58,132 bases of DNA from Actinomycetota bacterium (GTDB lineage: Bacteria; Actinomycetota; Acidimicrobiia; Acidimicrobiales; MedAcidi-G1), in the NCBI GenBank assembly GCA_902634555.1, contig CACPKO010000005.1, forward strand, positions 1-58,132. The letters are read 5' to 3'. Positions 46,907-54,946 of the stretch are shown piece by piece. Below the pieces are notes generated by a model that worked only from the letters and a program-made list of their open reading frames with translations, did no database searches and had not been told where the DNA came from. Each line of letters starts with the position of its first letter. Positions within the stretch are counted from its first letter, which is position 1. A program made the position numbers and the translations under genes.

Positions 46907-48003
46907 TTCTCTGCCTCAAGCACGCGAATAAGTGACTGCAGCGAATCTTTGTCTGCGTAGCATCCTTGAAGGTGACGGAAACCTTCTTCGTAAGAGGAAC
47001 GTCCATGAAGCACTCGCTGATTATCAAAAATCATTAACTGCCCTGCGTCTAAACGAAACTCAATACGTGCTTCTGGTTCATGCAAGAGCTCTCCTAATAG
47101 TCGGTAAGCATCGTAATAATCAGCCATTACTTCACTAGAAAAAGTGAAGGTTTGCGCTGAGCGGCTGTTATATCTCAAAGCGATTACTTCTCCTTGAGGA
47201 TTAGTTTCTATAAGTGGACTGGTTGCTTCAAGGTCTGCTGAACCTTCGTCTAAATACCGGAACCGTACTGGTTGTGTAGAAAGTAAAGAGAATACTTCGG
47301 GATGTTTTTTGCAAATCTTTTCTGCCACTGCGAATCCGTCAACAAGTTGGCTCTCTCCTCCGTCGGATTCATTAATTAGACAATGAAGGATTTGTAGTCC
47401 GGGTACGGGGTCTCGGTATGGATTATCGGTATGCATTCCGATGCCAAGTTTGGTGAATGCAAGGTTGGCTGGATCTGGTTCAGCTCTTACTTCAAAAAGT
47501 TTTCCGTAATTTGTGTTTCTGATATAACCAAACATTTTTACGACTTCAAGAACTGTCGCTGGTTCAGTTGGAACATTCTCTAACAGTCCATAGCCGTAAT
47601 CTCTTACGTGGCAAAGCAAAGAGTGGAGATCTTTTTTTGAATTCTTGAGAGTTTGATAGTCAGCGAAGAAGATTTTTTCTTGTTGTGTGGCATCCCAAAG
47701 AGTTCGGGTTGGATTGGTTTGAGAACTAATCGTATTTCTGTGGGAGTAAAGCCAACTTGTCGTAAAAACGTCGGTGTAGTGATCCGGATCAAAGGTAATT
47801 GTGATTTGGTCACCGGCATGAATGACTTCACTCAACGATTGTTGAGGTAATGAATTTATGTCAAAGGTTCGTTGGCCTCGGTCTTGGTGGCGTCCAGAAG
47901 GAATGTTGTCTCTTAACCACTGCACATAGTATTCACTGGTTTCTCCGTCAGTGAACGTGACTTGAAGCCATTTTGTGTCATGGGTTATTGACGCTATACC
48001 CAT
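46903..48003 (-). CDS. tmpA: Gamma-butyrobetaine-dioxygenase-like 2OG/Fe(II) oxygenase, TmpA-like
   Basis: A 366-residue protein with a GBBH-like N-terminal domain (about 10-75; WLRDNIPSG, without the cysteines that bind zinc in many relatives) and a TauD-type catalytic domain (about 110-360). Iron ligands are H191-T-D193 in GIGMHTDNPYRDPVPG and H333 in QRVLHGRSSYEEGFR; R343 is the expected 2-oxoglutarate-binding arginine. gamma-Butyrobetaine hydroxylase itself makes carnitine, but the coupled HD-domain gene points to TmpA, which hydroxylates 2-(trimethylammonio)ethylphosphonate at C1. PhnY, the usual partner of PhnZ, belongs to the different PhyH family, which also favours TmpA. No phosphonate transporter is in the window. 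Confidence 0.78.
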   Translation of the reverse strand: MGIASITHDTKWLQVTFTDGETSEYYVQWLRDNIPSGRHQDRGQRTFDINSLPQQSLSEVIHAGDQITITFDPDHYTDVFTTSWLYSHRNTISSQTNPTRTLWDATQQEKIFFADYQTLKNSKKDLHSLLCHVRDYGYGLLENVPTEPATVLEVVKMFGYIRNTNYGKLFEVRAEPDPANLAFTKLGIGMHTDNPYRDPVPGLQILHCLINESDGGESQLVDGFAVAEKICKKHPEVFSLLSTQPVRFRYLDEGSADLEATSPLIETNPQGEVIALRYNSRSAQTFTFSSEVMADYYDAYRLLGELLHEPEARIEFRLDAGQLMIFDNQRVLHGRSSYEEGFRHLQGCYADKDSLQSLIRVLEAEK

Positions 48004-48082
48004 TTCAACTATTGGCGTCTTCCTTTTGACTTCTCATAGTCGTAGGTCTACACCAATTATCAAATCATGAGGGGGATCAAAT

Positions 48083-49012
48083 CTAGGTGCCGGTAAGTTC
48101 AGCAACTACTGGCGTGAGAGTGTCTATCGCCGTGTCTTGAACAATGATGTAACTAATCCCCCAGCGTTCGCGTCGTTCTCTTAACGAATCCGCGATTTCT
48201 TCGGAAGATCCAATGAGAAGCATGGGTGTGTGTTCTATCTGGTCGGTAGTGAACCCAAACATTTCTGCTGTTCCATTGACAGCGCTTTCTTTGTCGTCAG
48301 TTACTTGCGTGCTGAAAACTAGAACGCTTAATTCAATGTCATCTATACGATCTCCAGCTGCTGTTCGTATCCAGTCAACTTTTTCATCAAATTTTTCTGG
48401 TGTCACATCATTGGTGGCGTCACGTCCCACGACACCGGCTCGAAGGTTCGCTGTTATTCCTACAATGTCTGCTTCTTGAGCAGCGATTCCAAGCATGCGT
48501 TTGCCGCCGCCGCCGATATGTATCGGTGGTGGGGATTGAACAGGCTTGGGCCAGCCTTCCATGTCGGTGATTTGGTAATGTTCGCCGTCAAAGTTGACGG
48601 GTCCGTCAGAAAATAGTCCTCGGATAATGGCGAGGCTTTCTTGCATTCTTTCTATGCGTATACCTGGCCGGTCATATTCCATTCCTGCTTTGTCGTAATC
48701 GGATTGCATCCATCCTGCTCCGATGCCGAATTCCATTCGCCCGTCAGATAACACATCTAAGGTGGCCATGTCTTTTGCGAGAACTACCGGATGTCGGTAG
48801 TCATTGCCGTAGACAAGTGCGCCGAGGCGAAGAGTTGAGGTTGCTTGGGCGGCGGCGGCTAAAGCGGGGGCTACCGCCAGCTGGTTTTCAAAATGATCAG
48901 GCATCACAAGTGACGACCAGCCGTTGTCTTCAAGTTGCTGGGCTGTTTCCGCCCAAGTTCTTCCTGCGGCGGGTTGAGTAAGTTGTATACCGAATCTGAA
49001 AGGTTTAGTCAT
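48083..49012 (-). CDS. LLM-class F420-dependent oxidoreductase
   Basis: A 309-residue luciferase-like barrel protein. FRFGIQLTQPAAGRTWAETAQQLEDNGWSSLVMPDHF near 5-41, TSTLRLGALVYGNDYRHPVVLAKDMATLDVLSDGRMEFGIGAGW near 58-101, and PPPIHIGGGGKRML near 160 match the actinobacterial F420-dependent branch. The substrate is unknown. A longer frame begins at 49096, but I start at the ATG at 49012 because AAGGAGAAACTCA directly precedes it. The preceding SDR gene ends 22 nt away, so three reverse genes (two SDRs and this one) form a likely operon. Confidence 0.85.
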   Translation of the reverse strand: MTKPFRFGIQLTQPAAGRTWAETAQQLEDNGWSSLVMPDHFENQLAVAPALAAAAQATSTLRLGALVYGNDYRHPVVLAKDMATLDVLSDGRMEFGIGAGWMQSDYDKAGMEYDRPGIRIERMQESLAIIRGLFSDGPVNFDGEHYQITDMEGWPKPVQSPPPIHIGGGGKRMLGIAAQEADIVGITANLRAGVVGRDATNDVTPEKFDEKVDWIRTAAGDRIDDIELSVLVFSTQVTDDKESAVNGTAEMFGFTTDQIEHTPMLLIGSSEEIADSLRERRERWGISYIIVQDTAIDTLTPVVAELTGT

Positions 49013-49034
49013 TGAGTTTCTCCTTAATAAGTAT

Positions 49035-49787
49035 TTAACGGGCGGTGTAGCCTCCGTCGACTGGAACAATCGCTCCAGTGATGTAACTAGCTTCATTTGA
49101 AGCGAGGAAGCGTACTACTTTTGCGATTTCTTCAGGTTCTGCAAGGCGTTTGACTGGTATTGTCGCTTCTGCAAGGGCAGCGAGGTCTTCTTCGGAGGGG
49201 ACCGTTGATCGACCAAATGCAAGCATGGGGGTATTTACTTCGCCAGGAGCAACTGCATTAATTCGAATGCCATCTTCTGCGTGGTCAAGAGCCATCGCTC
49301 TCGTAAGTTGATGCACCGCACCTTTGGTTGCACAGTAAGCAAGCACACCAGATGCTCCTACCCCACCCCATATTGAACCGAAATTAACAATGGCGCCGGA
49401 TTGTTGTGTAACCATATGAGTGATAGCGGCGCGTGACAGGTAGAAAACGGCATCTATGTTTACTCCCATGACTTGTCGCCATTGATCATCATTGGTTCCT
49501 GCTGCATCTGCTCGGTGAATCGTTCCCGCGCAGTTAACAAGTATGTCTAGCCGCCCATGTGTGGATACCACTTCGTTAATAGTGTTGGCGCAAAACGTGG
49601 AGTCGCTTACGTCACCGATGACTGCGGTAGCACTAGTTTCTTCAGAAACTTTTTGTGCACCGTTTTCATTGATGTCGATGAATGTTACTTTGGCGCCGGC
49701 TTTAACAAATTCTCTTACGGTGGCTGCTCCCATTCCTGAAGCTCCGCCGGTAATGACCGCCACTTGGTCAAGTAATTCGTTACTCAT
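49035..49787 (-). CDS. Short-chain dehydrogenase/reductase (classical SDR)
   Basis: A 250-residue classical SDR. VAVITGGASGMGAATVREF near 9-27 is the TGxxxGxG cofactor loop, ILVNCAGTIH near 83 the NAG-type motif, and FGSIWGGVGASGVLAYCATKG near 137-157 the catalytic Ser and YxxxK. GGYTAR closes the protein. It resembles oxidoreductases acting on 3-oxoacyl or sugar alcohol substrates; specificity is unknown. It overlaps the preceding SDR gene by 4 nt and runs into the LLM oxidoreductase gene. Confidence 0.87.
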   Translation of the reverse strand: MSNELLDQVAVITGGASGMGAATVREFVKAGAKVTFIDINENGAQKVSEETSATAVIGDVSDSTFCANTINEVVSTHGRLDILVNCAGTIHRADAAGTNDDQWRQVMGVNIDAVFYLSRAAITHMVTQQSGAIVNFGSIWGGVGASGVLAYCATKGAVHQLTRAMALDHAEDGIRINAVAPGEVNTPMLAFGRSTVPSEEDLAALAEATIPVKRLAEPEEIAKVVRFLASNEASYITGAIVPVDGGYTAR

Positions 49788-50536
49788 TCTTTTCCTTGCG
49801 GCGCGTGATCAAAATTTACTCCACCGTAAGTTTGTTCAAGAGGTTGAAGTTCCACCCGGGCTACGTTGACATGCCACGGTGCGTCTAGGGCGTAGGTAAT
49901 TGATGCAGCTACATCTGCGCTTGTGATTTCAGTTATTCCGGTTTCTTTAAGCTTGTGTCTTATGTCTTGATCGTCAATCGCGGCATCATAAAATTCTGTT
50001 CGTACCCGTCCAGGGCAAATCTCTGTGACACGTATGCCGGTGCCAACGAGTTCTAAGCGGAGATTTGTGGAAAGGAAATGTATCGCTCCTTTTGATGCTC
50101 CGTAAACACTTGAAGAAAGCGGGTAAAGCCCTGCGACAGAACCAACATTGACGATATGTCCTTTACCGTTTTTGATCATTGAGGGAGTTACGGCTCGCAC
50201 TGCGTGTATGGCAGCAGTGACGTTAGTTTCAATGGTTTGGTCAAGGTCTTCTGGATTTGCATTTACCGTGGAGTCAATAGCCCGACCAACACCAGCGTTA
50301 TTTATCAAAATGTCAGGAGCGATAGAACTAAAAAGATCGTTCATTTCTTTTGTGTCGCGTACATCAAGTATGTGTGTAGTGCATCTGGTTTTTTCTTTAA
50401 GTTCTTCTAGCCGGTCAGCTCGTCTCGCTATTGCGTGAACGGTGAGACCGCGTTTTACTAAGTCTTCTACTACTGCTTCGCCGATGCCGCTTGAAGCTCC
50501 GGTTACCAGTGCGGTTTGGTAATCGCTGATCGTCAT
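49784..50536 (-). CDS. Short-chain dehydrogenase/reductase (classical SDR)
   Basis: A 250-residue SDR, different from its neighbour. ALVTGASSGIGEAVVEDLVKRG near 9-30 is the NADP-type cofactor loop (ARRADRL follows the second strand), ILINNAGVGRAID near 75 the NNAG motif, and VGSVAGLYPLSSSVYGASKGA near 131-151 the Ser and YxxxK catalytic residues. PGRVRTEF follows. It is in the YdfG/serine-dehydrogenase-like branch. It is the first gene of a reverse trio. The 243 nt upstream, towards the divergent acidic protein gene, contain a 20-codon ORF and a perfect hairpin. Confidence 0.87.
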   Translation of the reverse strand: MTISDYQTALVTGASSGIGEAVVEDLVKRGLTVHAIARRADRLEELKEKTRCTTHILDVRDTKEMNDLFSSIAPDILINNAGVGRAIDSTVNANPEDLDQTIETNVTAAIHAVRAVTPSMIKNGKGHIVNVGSVAGLYPLSSSVYGASKGAIHFLSTNLRLELVGTGIRVTEICPGRVRTEFYDAAIDDQDIRHKLKETGITEITSADVAASITYALDAPWHVNVARVELQPLEQTYGGVNFDHAPQGKE

Positions 50537-50625
50537 GTTTTATTACCGTATCGGTTAAAAAGAAGTGTTTCTGCGTGAAATGTGGAACTTTTCATCAATG
50601 TCACAGGCGCGTGCGACAATGACAT

Positions 50626-50688
50626 ATGAAAGAAAATGATCATAAATGGTTCTCTGGAGTTTTCTCCTTTCGCCAAAGAACCCTTTAA
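50626..50688 (+). other. 20-codon mini-ORF directly before a hairpin, possible leader peptide
   Basis: ATG at 50626 opens a 20-residue frame (MKENDHKWFSGVFSFRQRTL) ending in TAA at 50686-50688. The next base starts a perfect 17-bp inverted repeat. No strong Shine-Dalgarno precedes it. The arrangement mini-ORF, hairpin, then gene at 50780 resembles a leader/attenuator, but the peptide has no obvious run of a regulatory amino acid, so this is only a possibility. Confidence 0.2.
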
Positions 50689-50733
50689 TTCTCGCATCCA
50701 AAGGTTTCGTTTCCAGACCTTTGGATGCGAGAA
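50689..50733. repeat. Perfect 17-bp inverted repeat with 11-nt loop
   Basis: Left arm TTCTCGCATCCAAAGGT (50689-50705) and right arm ACCTTTGGATGCGAGAA (50717-50733) are exact reverse complements around TTCGTTTCCAG. There is no T-run on either side, so it is not a standard intrinsic terminator. It lies in the divergent gap 50537-50779, 46 nt before the acidic protein gene. Confidence 0.85.
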
Positions 50734-50779
50734 CACCACACTAATAATCCAAACACTTATCTAAGAGAAAGCAATACTT

Positions 50780-51421
50780 ATGCAAAAATTTGACTTACCA
50801 GACCCAGAAGAAACTCCTCGCAACGTTTTTATTGAAAGAGGCAGAGTTCTTTTTGTAACTCATCAAATAACACACGTCGCAATGGCACATCCTTTAGATG
50901 GGCAACCAATTACTTGGGGACCATACTGGAACACTGCAATGGCGGTTGGGGCCTTTAGTAACCCACCAGTAGAACTTGGTGAAGAAGAATCAGGAGTATG
51001 GGCGTTTATTGACGAGGACGACAATCTTCTTGCTATTGATATGCCAGAGCCTGCAGAGAATGGTATTCCAAAAGAGGAAATACTTTCTTTACTTCGTCAA
51101 ATGATCAACGAAGAAGACATCACTGAAATTATGGAAAAAGTAATCTCCATGCAAAAAAACAACCCTTCAAAAGGGATTGGTGATGGCGGAATTAAGAAAA
51201 TTGAACTCGCTCATGAAGGAGACCACGATGGTCCCCTCCCTTCTTCTGACCCTGTTGACAGTAAAACAATCAACATAAAAGTTGAGAAAGGCAGCACAGC
51301 AGAAGATTTTTTATCGCAATTATTTGAAGCCGCCGAAGAAGCAGGTGCTGTGACAGAAGAATTTATTGAAATACCTGAAATACCTGAAACTAGAGGCAGA
51401 TTCTTCAGGAAAAGAACTTAA
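50780..51421 (+). CDS. Acidic hypothetical protein
   Basis: A 213-residue soluble protein I do not recognise. The first 95 residues look like a compact domain (ERGRVLFVTHQITHVAMAHPLDGQPITWGPYWNTAMAVGAF). The middle is strongly acidic and Gly/Pro-containing, and the C terminus (about 165-213) is Glu-rich (EDFLSQLFEAAEEAGAVTEEFIEIPEIPETRG) ending in the basic RFFRKRT. No signal peptide or membrane segment. It is a single gene behind the 17-bp hairpin and converges on the haloalkane dehalogenase gene with a 19-nt gap. Codon use looks like that of a genuine gene. Confidence 0.7.
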   Translation: MQKFDLPDPEETPRNVFIERGRVLFVTHQITHVAMAHPLDGQPITWGPYWNTAMAVGAFSNPPVELGEEESGVWAFIDEDDNLLAIDMPEPAENGIPKEEILSLLRQMINEEDITEIMEKVISMQKNNPSKGIGDGGIKKIELAHEGDHDGPLPSSDPVDSKTINIKVEKGSTAEDFLSQLFEAAEEAGAVTEEFIEIPEIPETRGRFFRKRT

Positions 51422-51440
51422 TCGCTGCTATTACTCACTT

Positions 51441-52319
51441 TTAAGGTTTTGGAAGCCAATCAGCGATTGCTTTACCTATTTCATGTGGGCTGTCTTCTTG
51501 GATGAAGTGGTTACCGGTGACTGTTATTTCTGTTTGATTTGGCCAGCTTCGACAGAATTCTCTTTGTTCTCCTGTCAAGATTGCTCCAGGGTCGGCATTA
51601 ATAAAAAGTTTTGGAATGTCTGATTCACTTAGCCAATTGGCGTAATCGCCAACTATTTCGGTTACGTCGGCTGGTTCTCCTTCTAAAGGGATTTCTCTAG
51701 GCCAGGTGAGTGTTGGTCGGCGGTGTTCTGCCTCAAGGAATGGCCGTCGATATTCATTTTTTTCTTCCTCAGTGAGACCACGCAGAATTGACCCGGGAAG
51801 TACTGCTTCTACGAAAAGGTTTTTTTCTATCACCATTTCTTCTCCAGCAGGTGAACGGAAAGCTTGGAATATTGGTGTAGCAGCCTCCGGCCATTCTTCC
51901 CATGTGACTGGGCGGACGATTGCTTCCATATAGGCAATCCCGGCGGTCCGGTCACGGTGCCGGTTAGCCCAGTCAAATCCGAGTGCTGATCCCCAATCGT
52001 GAATAACGAACGTTACGTGGTCGCCAAGATCAAGAGCGTCTAAAAGGCCATCAAGGTAATGGCGGTGATGTACGAACCGGTAAGAGTCGGCACTGGTGTC
52101 ATCAAGTTTGTCTGAGTCGCCTTGGCCGATCAGGTCAGGAGCGATACAGCGTGCTTTGGTGGATACATGGGGAATGATGTTTCTCCAAAGGTAAGAAGAT
52201 GTTGGGTTTCCATGCAGGAAAACGACTGCTTCTCCTTCTCCTACTTCGTGGTATGCCATAGATTTGCCATCTACTTCTACAAACTGTTTAGTAAGTGGGG
52301 TTGCATCATATTCGCTCAT
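51441..52319 (-). CDS. dhaA: Haloalkane dehalogenase (LinB/DhaA type)
   Basis: A 292-residue alpha/beta-hydrolase that hydrolyses carbon-halogen bonds of haloalkanes to alcohol and halide. All active-site residues occur at the same numbering as I know for LinB: halide-binding N38 ([10 protein letters not shown]) and W109, nucleophile D108 ([12 protein letters not shown]), acid E132 (AYMEAIVRP) and base H271 ([14 protein letters not shown]; 272 in LinB). [11 protein letters not shown] and FINADPGAI are also typical of subfamily II. Cytoplasmic. It is co-directional with the PPOX-fold gene 12 nt upstream. The natural substrate in sea water is probably a biogenic halocarbon, which is inference. 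Confidence 0.93.
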   Translation of the reverse strand: MSEYDATPLTKQFVEVDGKSMAYHEVGEGEAVVFLHGNPTSSYLWRNIIPHVSTKARCIAPDLIGQGDSDKLDDTSADSYRFVHHRHYLDGLLDALDLGDHVTFVIHDWGSALGFDWANRHRDRTAGIAYMEAIVRPVTWEEWPEAATPIFQAFRSPAGEEMVIEKNLFVEAVLPGSILRGLTEEEKNEYRRPFLEAEHRRPTLTWPREIPLEGEPADVTEIVGDYANWLSESDIPKLFINADPGAILTGEQREFCRSWPNQTEITVTGNHFIQEDSPHEIGKAIADWLPKP

Positions 52320-52331
52320 TATTTCTCCTTG

Positions 52332-52742
52332 TTAACTATGGAAAACTGTTTTATCTGGTGTGATTCTTAAGACTGTTCTTTTTTGTTCATCAAGAAATTC
52401 GATTAAAGTTTTCGGGTCAGGCCTATCTACGCTCCTTAGTTTGGCAACAACATCGGCGGTCAGTTCGGCTCGGAGTGGATCTTCAGTAATAGCTTCAGCA
52501 GAACCATAAATTATGAGATTGTCGCGGCCGCTAGACACGCTCAAACTTACTTTCGGTTGACGTAGTGCATTATTCCATTTTGCTCTGTCATGTTTTACTG
52601 AAATTATGAAACGTCCTTGATCATCGATTGTGTAACCAATCATGGATTGTTGCGGAGATCCGTCTTTACGCCCTGTGGCTAAAATCGCCCAAATATTCAT
52701 TTCAGCAAATTCTCGATGTTCACTATTCCATGTAAATGCCAT
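52332..52742 (-). CDS. PPOX-fold F420/flavin-dependent protein
   Basis: A 136-residue split-barrel protein. NIWAILATGRKDGSPQQSMIGYTIDDQGRFIISVKHDRAKWNNALRQPKVSLSVSS covers residues 17-72 and is the family core. The C terminus has the PLRAELTADVVAKLR linker and VLRITPDKTVFHS. Such proteins are often called PPOX class F420-dependent enzymes. It lies 12 nt before the dehalogenase gene and is divergent from the methyltransferase gene, so it leads a two-gene unit. No specific reaction can be assigned. Confidence 0.8.
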   Translation of the reverse strand: MAFTWNSEHREFAEMNIWAILATGRKDGSPQQSMIGYTIDDQGRFIISVKHDRAKWNNALRQPKVSLSVSSGRDNLIIYGSAEAITEDPLRAELTADVVAKLRSVDRPDPKTLIEFLDEQKRTVLRITPDKTVFHS

Positions 52743-52794
52743 ATGTTGTTAAAAGTATCGCAAATTCAAAATGGGATGCTTACTGGGGATTTAG

Positions 52795-53541
52795 ATGACA
52801 AATAATGAGGAATGCCCTCATGGGAAAGGTTCACCTGACTGGTGTAATCAGTGCACGCCACAGAATTCTGGTACGAGTCAGCAAAACTCAGATCATAATT
52901 TTGATTTAACTGATGCTTATTCGGTTGAAACTCCTGAAGACAATCTTGACTTATATGCTCGCTGGGCCGACACCTACGAATCAAGCTTTGTCGCTGACGA
53001 AGGTTACGTGTATCACCACGGTGTCGCCGCTGCATTTTTAGAAAATTTTATTTCGAGAAACGAACCAATACTTGATGTTGGTTGTGGGACAGGTCTCGTA
53101 GGCGAAGCCCTTTTAGCAAACTCTTCATTTGAGTCTGCTATAGAAGGTTTGGATTTATCTGCAGAGATGCTTGAATATGCACGATTGAAAAAAACCAGCA
53201 CAGGGCAACCTGTCTACAGCGATCTGCATGTTGGAGATCTAACCGCCACTCTTGATCTTCCAGATAACACCTACAGTGGGATAGTAAGTTGTGGAACCTT
53301 CACCCATGGACACGTCGGGCCGGAAGCTTTTGATGAGTTGTACCGTATTGCTCGACCAGGTGCACTATTTGCTATAGCAATCAACCCTGACCACTTCTCA
53401 AATCAAGGTTTTGAAACTCGTTTTTACAGTGACGTGTCATCCGGAACTATTACTGAACCGGTGTACAAAAAAGTTCAGGTTTACTCAACTGGGCCTCATG
53501 CTCAGGACAGATTCCCGATTGGAATCTTTCACTTGAATTAA
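52795..53541 (+). CDS. Class I SAM methyltransferase with N-terminal Cys/His knuckle
   Basis: A 248-residue protein. Residues 7-20 read CPHG-K-GSPDWC-NQ-C, a putative C-H-C-C zinc knuckle, followed by a polar linker. The methyltransferase domain starts near 50: LDVGCGTGLVGEALL near 93-107 is the SAM-binding motif I, GLDLSAEMLEYAR motif II, and GTFTHGHVGPEAFDELYRIARPGALFAIAINPD motifs III-IV. The acceptor is unknown; small-molecule or ubiquinone-type methyltransferases look similar. The same knuckle begins the next gene downstream. It starts the AT-rich right end of the window. Confidence 0.82.
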   Translation: MTNNEECPHGKGSPDWCNQCTPQNSGTSQQNSDHNFDLTDAYSVETPEDNLDLYARWADTYESSFVADEGYVYHHGVAAAFLENFISRNEPILDVGCGTGLVGEALLANSSFESAIEGLDLSAEMLEYARLKKTSTGQPVYSDLHVGDLTATLDLPDNTYSGIVSCGTFTHGHVGPEAFDELYRIARPGALFAIAINPDHFSNQGFETRFYSDVSSGTITEPVYKKVQVYSTGPHAQDRFPIGIFHLN

Positions 53542-53625
53542 ACCAAGAAATCAAATAAGAATCAGATCGTCGTAAAGCAAAAACTTCTAACTCCACCACG
53601 GAGTATTCTTCGTAGACTCTTAAAA

Positions 53626-53880
53626 ATGAACGATCTTGAAGAATGCCCGCATGGAATGGGATCTCCGGATTGGTGTGGGCTCTGCATAGGAACAAGCGTT
53701 CCAAGTGTCTATATTTCTGCTGGAGGAATGAAATACCATAAAGCTCCTGACTGTCCTGCGTTGATTGAAGGGCAAAGCATGGTCGACAACCCCTCTCCTA
53801 TCCAAACTGTGAACTGCGGTTCAGCAGCTGTAGCACATAGAAATCCGTGTAAAACATGTAAACCGACAAAGTGCCCCTGA
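53626..53880 (+). CDS. Small protein with two Cys-rich metal-binding modules
   Basis: An 84-residue protein. Residues 7-20 are CPHG-M-GSPDWC-GL-C, at the same position as in the neighbouring methyltransferase. Residues 26-82 are a second module, VYISAGGMKYHKAPDCPAL then NPCKTCKPTKC; the YHxxxC...CxxC spacing resembles the small metal-binding domain found behind some nucleases and Ada-like proteins. No catalytic domain is present, so it may be a DNA- or protein-binding adaptor. It lies 84 nt after the methyltransferase gene and 121 nt before the DpdC-like gene. There is no clear Shine-Dalgarno. Confidence 0.65.
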   Translation: MNDLEECPHGMGSPDWCGLCIGTSVPSVYISAGGMKYHKAPDCPALIEGQSMVDNPSPIQTVNCGSAAVAHRNPCKTCKPTKCP

Positions 53881-54001
53881 ACTACTAAGTAAAAGTCAAT
53901 AACGGCGCGGCAGAAGAAGACTTTGTCTTCTGACTTAGTGTCAGAGCTTTCTTCGTCACTAAACTTCAAAGGCCCGTTACTTAAAATTCATTGAGGATCC
54001 A

Positions 54002-54946
54002 TTGGCAAATAGAACCATACGTGTAGTTGTTAGTTGCTCTAACAAAAAGAAACTTGCCGCGCCTGACGACCTAAAAATTAATAACTACCAAGACAATTTG
54101 TCTAAAAAAATTAAACTATGGAATAACAGGCTAAATAATCCTGCTACAAAACAGTATCCAGCTCTTGAGATGTATCAAGGCGCCCATTGGAGCGTTGCAA
54201 AACAAATACATGATTTCAGTAGTAAAGAAAATTTAGATGTTGAACTTTGGATTGCTTCCGCTGGTTACGGGCTAATTAAGGCCGACACACTAATTGAATC
54301 TTATGATGCAACTTTCGCTAAAGGTTCTAAAGAATCTGTGGCAGATGAAGGAAAAACTCAGTGCTGGGATCTTCTTGCTTTACGGAAACGGTCTCATGCG
54401 GCGAACTTGACTGCTTTAGCGGTAGAAAACCCAAATGATCTTCTCGCTGTAGCTTTATCTAGCACCTACTTAAAAGCTCTGGAAACTGATTTGTTAAATG
54501 TTGCGAGTCTATTGCCTCGTGAACAGTTGTTTTTAATCTCTGCTTCAGCAACAAAAAAGCAGTCTGAACTTTCTTGTTTTCATTTGCCTGCAGATGCGCG
54601 GCTCGTAAACAAACTTGGCGGCAACTTGATTTCTCTTAACGCTCGAATAGCTCTACACCTTCTTGAGAAAGAAACCCTGCATAAGTGGAACAGAAACAAA
54701 ATTGATAAATATTTTAATGAATCAACAAAGAACCAACTTCCGTTCAAAAAATTTAAGAGAGAGAAACTAACCGATGAACAAATCGTTTCATTTATCACTG
54801 AGCAAATAAGTAGAGCAACTAAGCAAGAGAACAAAACAGGTTTTTCTCAAACTCGACTCTTGAGACAACTTCGAGATACTGGTCATGCGTGTGAGCAGAC
54901 TCGATTCCGGAAAATCTTCGAGAAGACATTAAACGATAGGCCTTAA
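54002..54946 (+). CDS. dpdC: DpdC-like protein (YaaA/DUF6884-like N-terminal domain)
   Basis: A 314-residue soluble protein. The N-terminal domain (about 5-225) has VVVSCSNKKK at 8-17, a QYPALEMYQGAHW segment near 51-63, and ELWIASAGYGLIKADTLIESYDATF near 81-105. That pattern (SCS-K, Y-x-G/S, S-A-x-Y-G-L-I, Y-D) is typical of DUF6884/YaaA-like proteins. The C-terminal 80 residues are basic and helical. Immediately downstream is a DpdA-type transglycosylase (stop and ATG are adjacent), then a DGQHR protein. From memory DpdC converts preQ0 in DNA to the amide form, and I assign it mainly by context. The start is a TTG preceded by TTGAGG; the nearby ATG codons would cut into the conserved SCS motif. 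Confidence 0.62.
   Translation: MANRTIRVVVSCSNKKKLAAPDDLKINNYQDNLSKKIKLWNNRLNNPATKQYPALEMYQGAHWSVAKQIHDFSSKENLDVELWIASAGYGLIKADTLIESYDATFAKGSKESVADEGKTQCWDLLALRKRSHAANLTALAVENPNDLLAVALSSTYLKALETDLLNVASLLPREQLFLISASATKKQSELSCFHLPADARLVNKLGGNLISLNARIALHLLEKETLHKWNRNKIDKYFNESTKNQLPFKKFKREKLTDEQIVSFITEQISRATKQENKTGFSQTRLLRQLRDTGHACEQTRFRKIFEKTLNDRP

Noticed and set aside
50689-50733. Reading the 17-bp inverted repeat as an intrinsic terminator
   Set aside because: No U-rich tract follows the stem on either strand, and it lies upstream of both flanking long genes rather than at their 3' ends.
50533-50739. 68-residue reverse ORF across the 17-bp hairpin
   Set aside because: It covers both arms of the hairpin, shows no protein-like pattern and overlaps the SDR start; treated as chance.
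53884-53939. Nested short inverted repeats after the small Cys-rich gene (AGAAGAC-TTT-GTCTTCT with outer ACTAAGT/ACTTAGT)
   Set aside because: The 7-bp arms do not stack into one stem and no T-run follows, so I do not call a terminator or attenuator.
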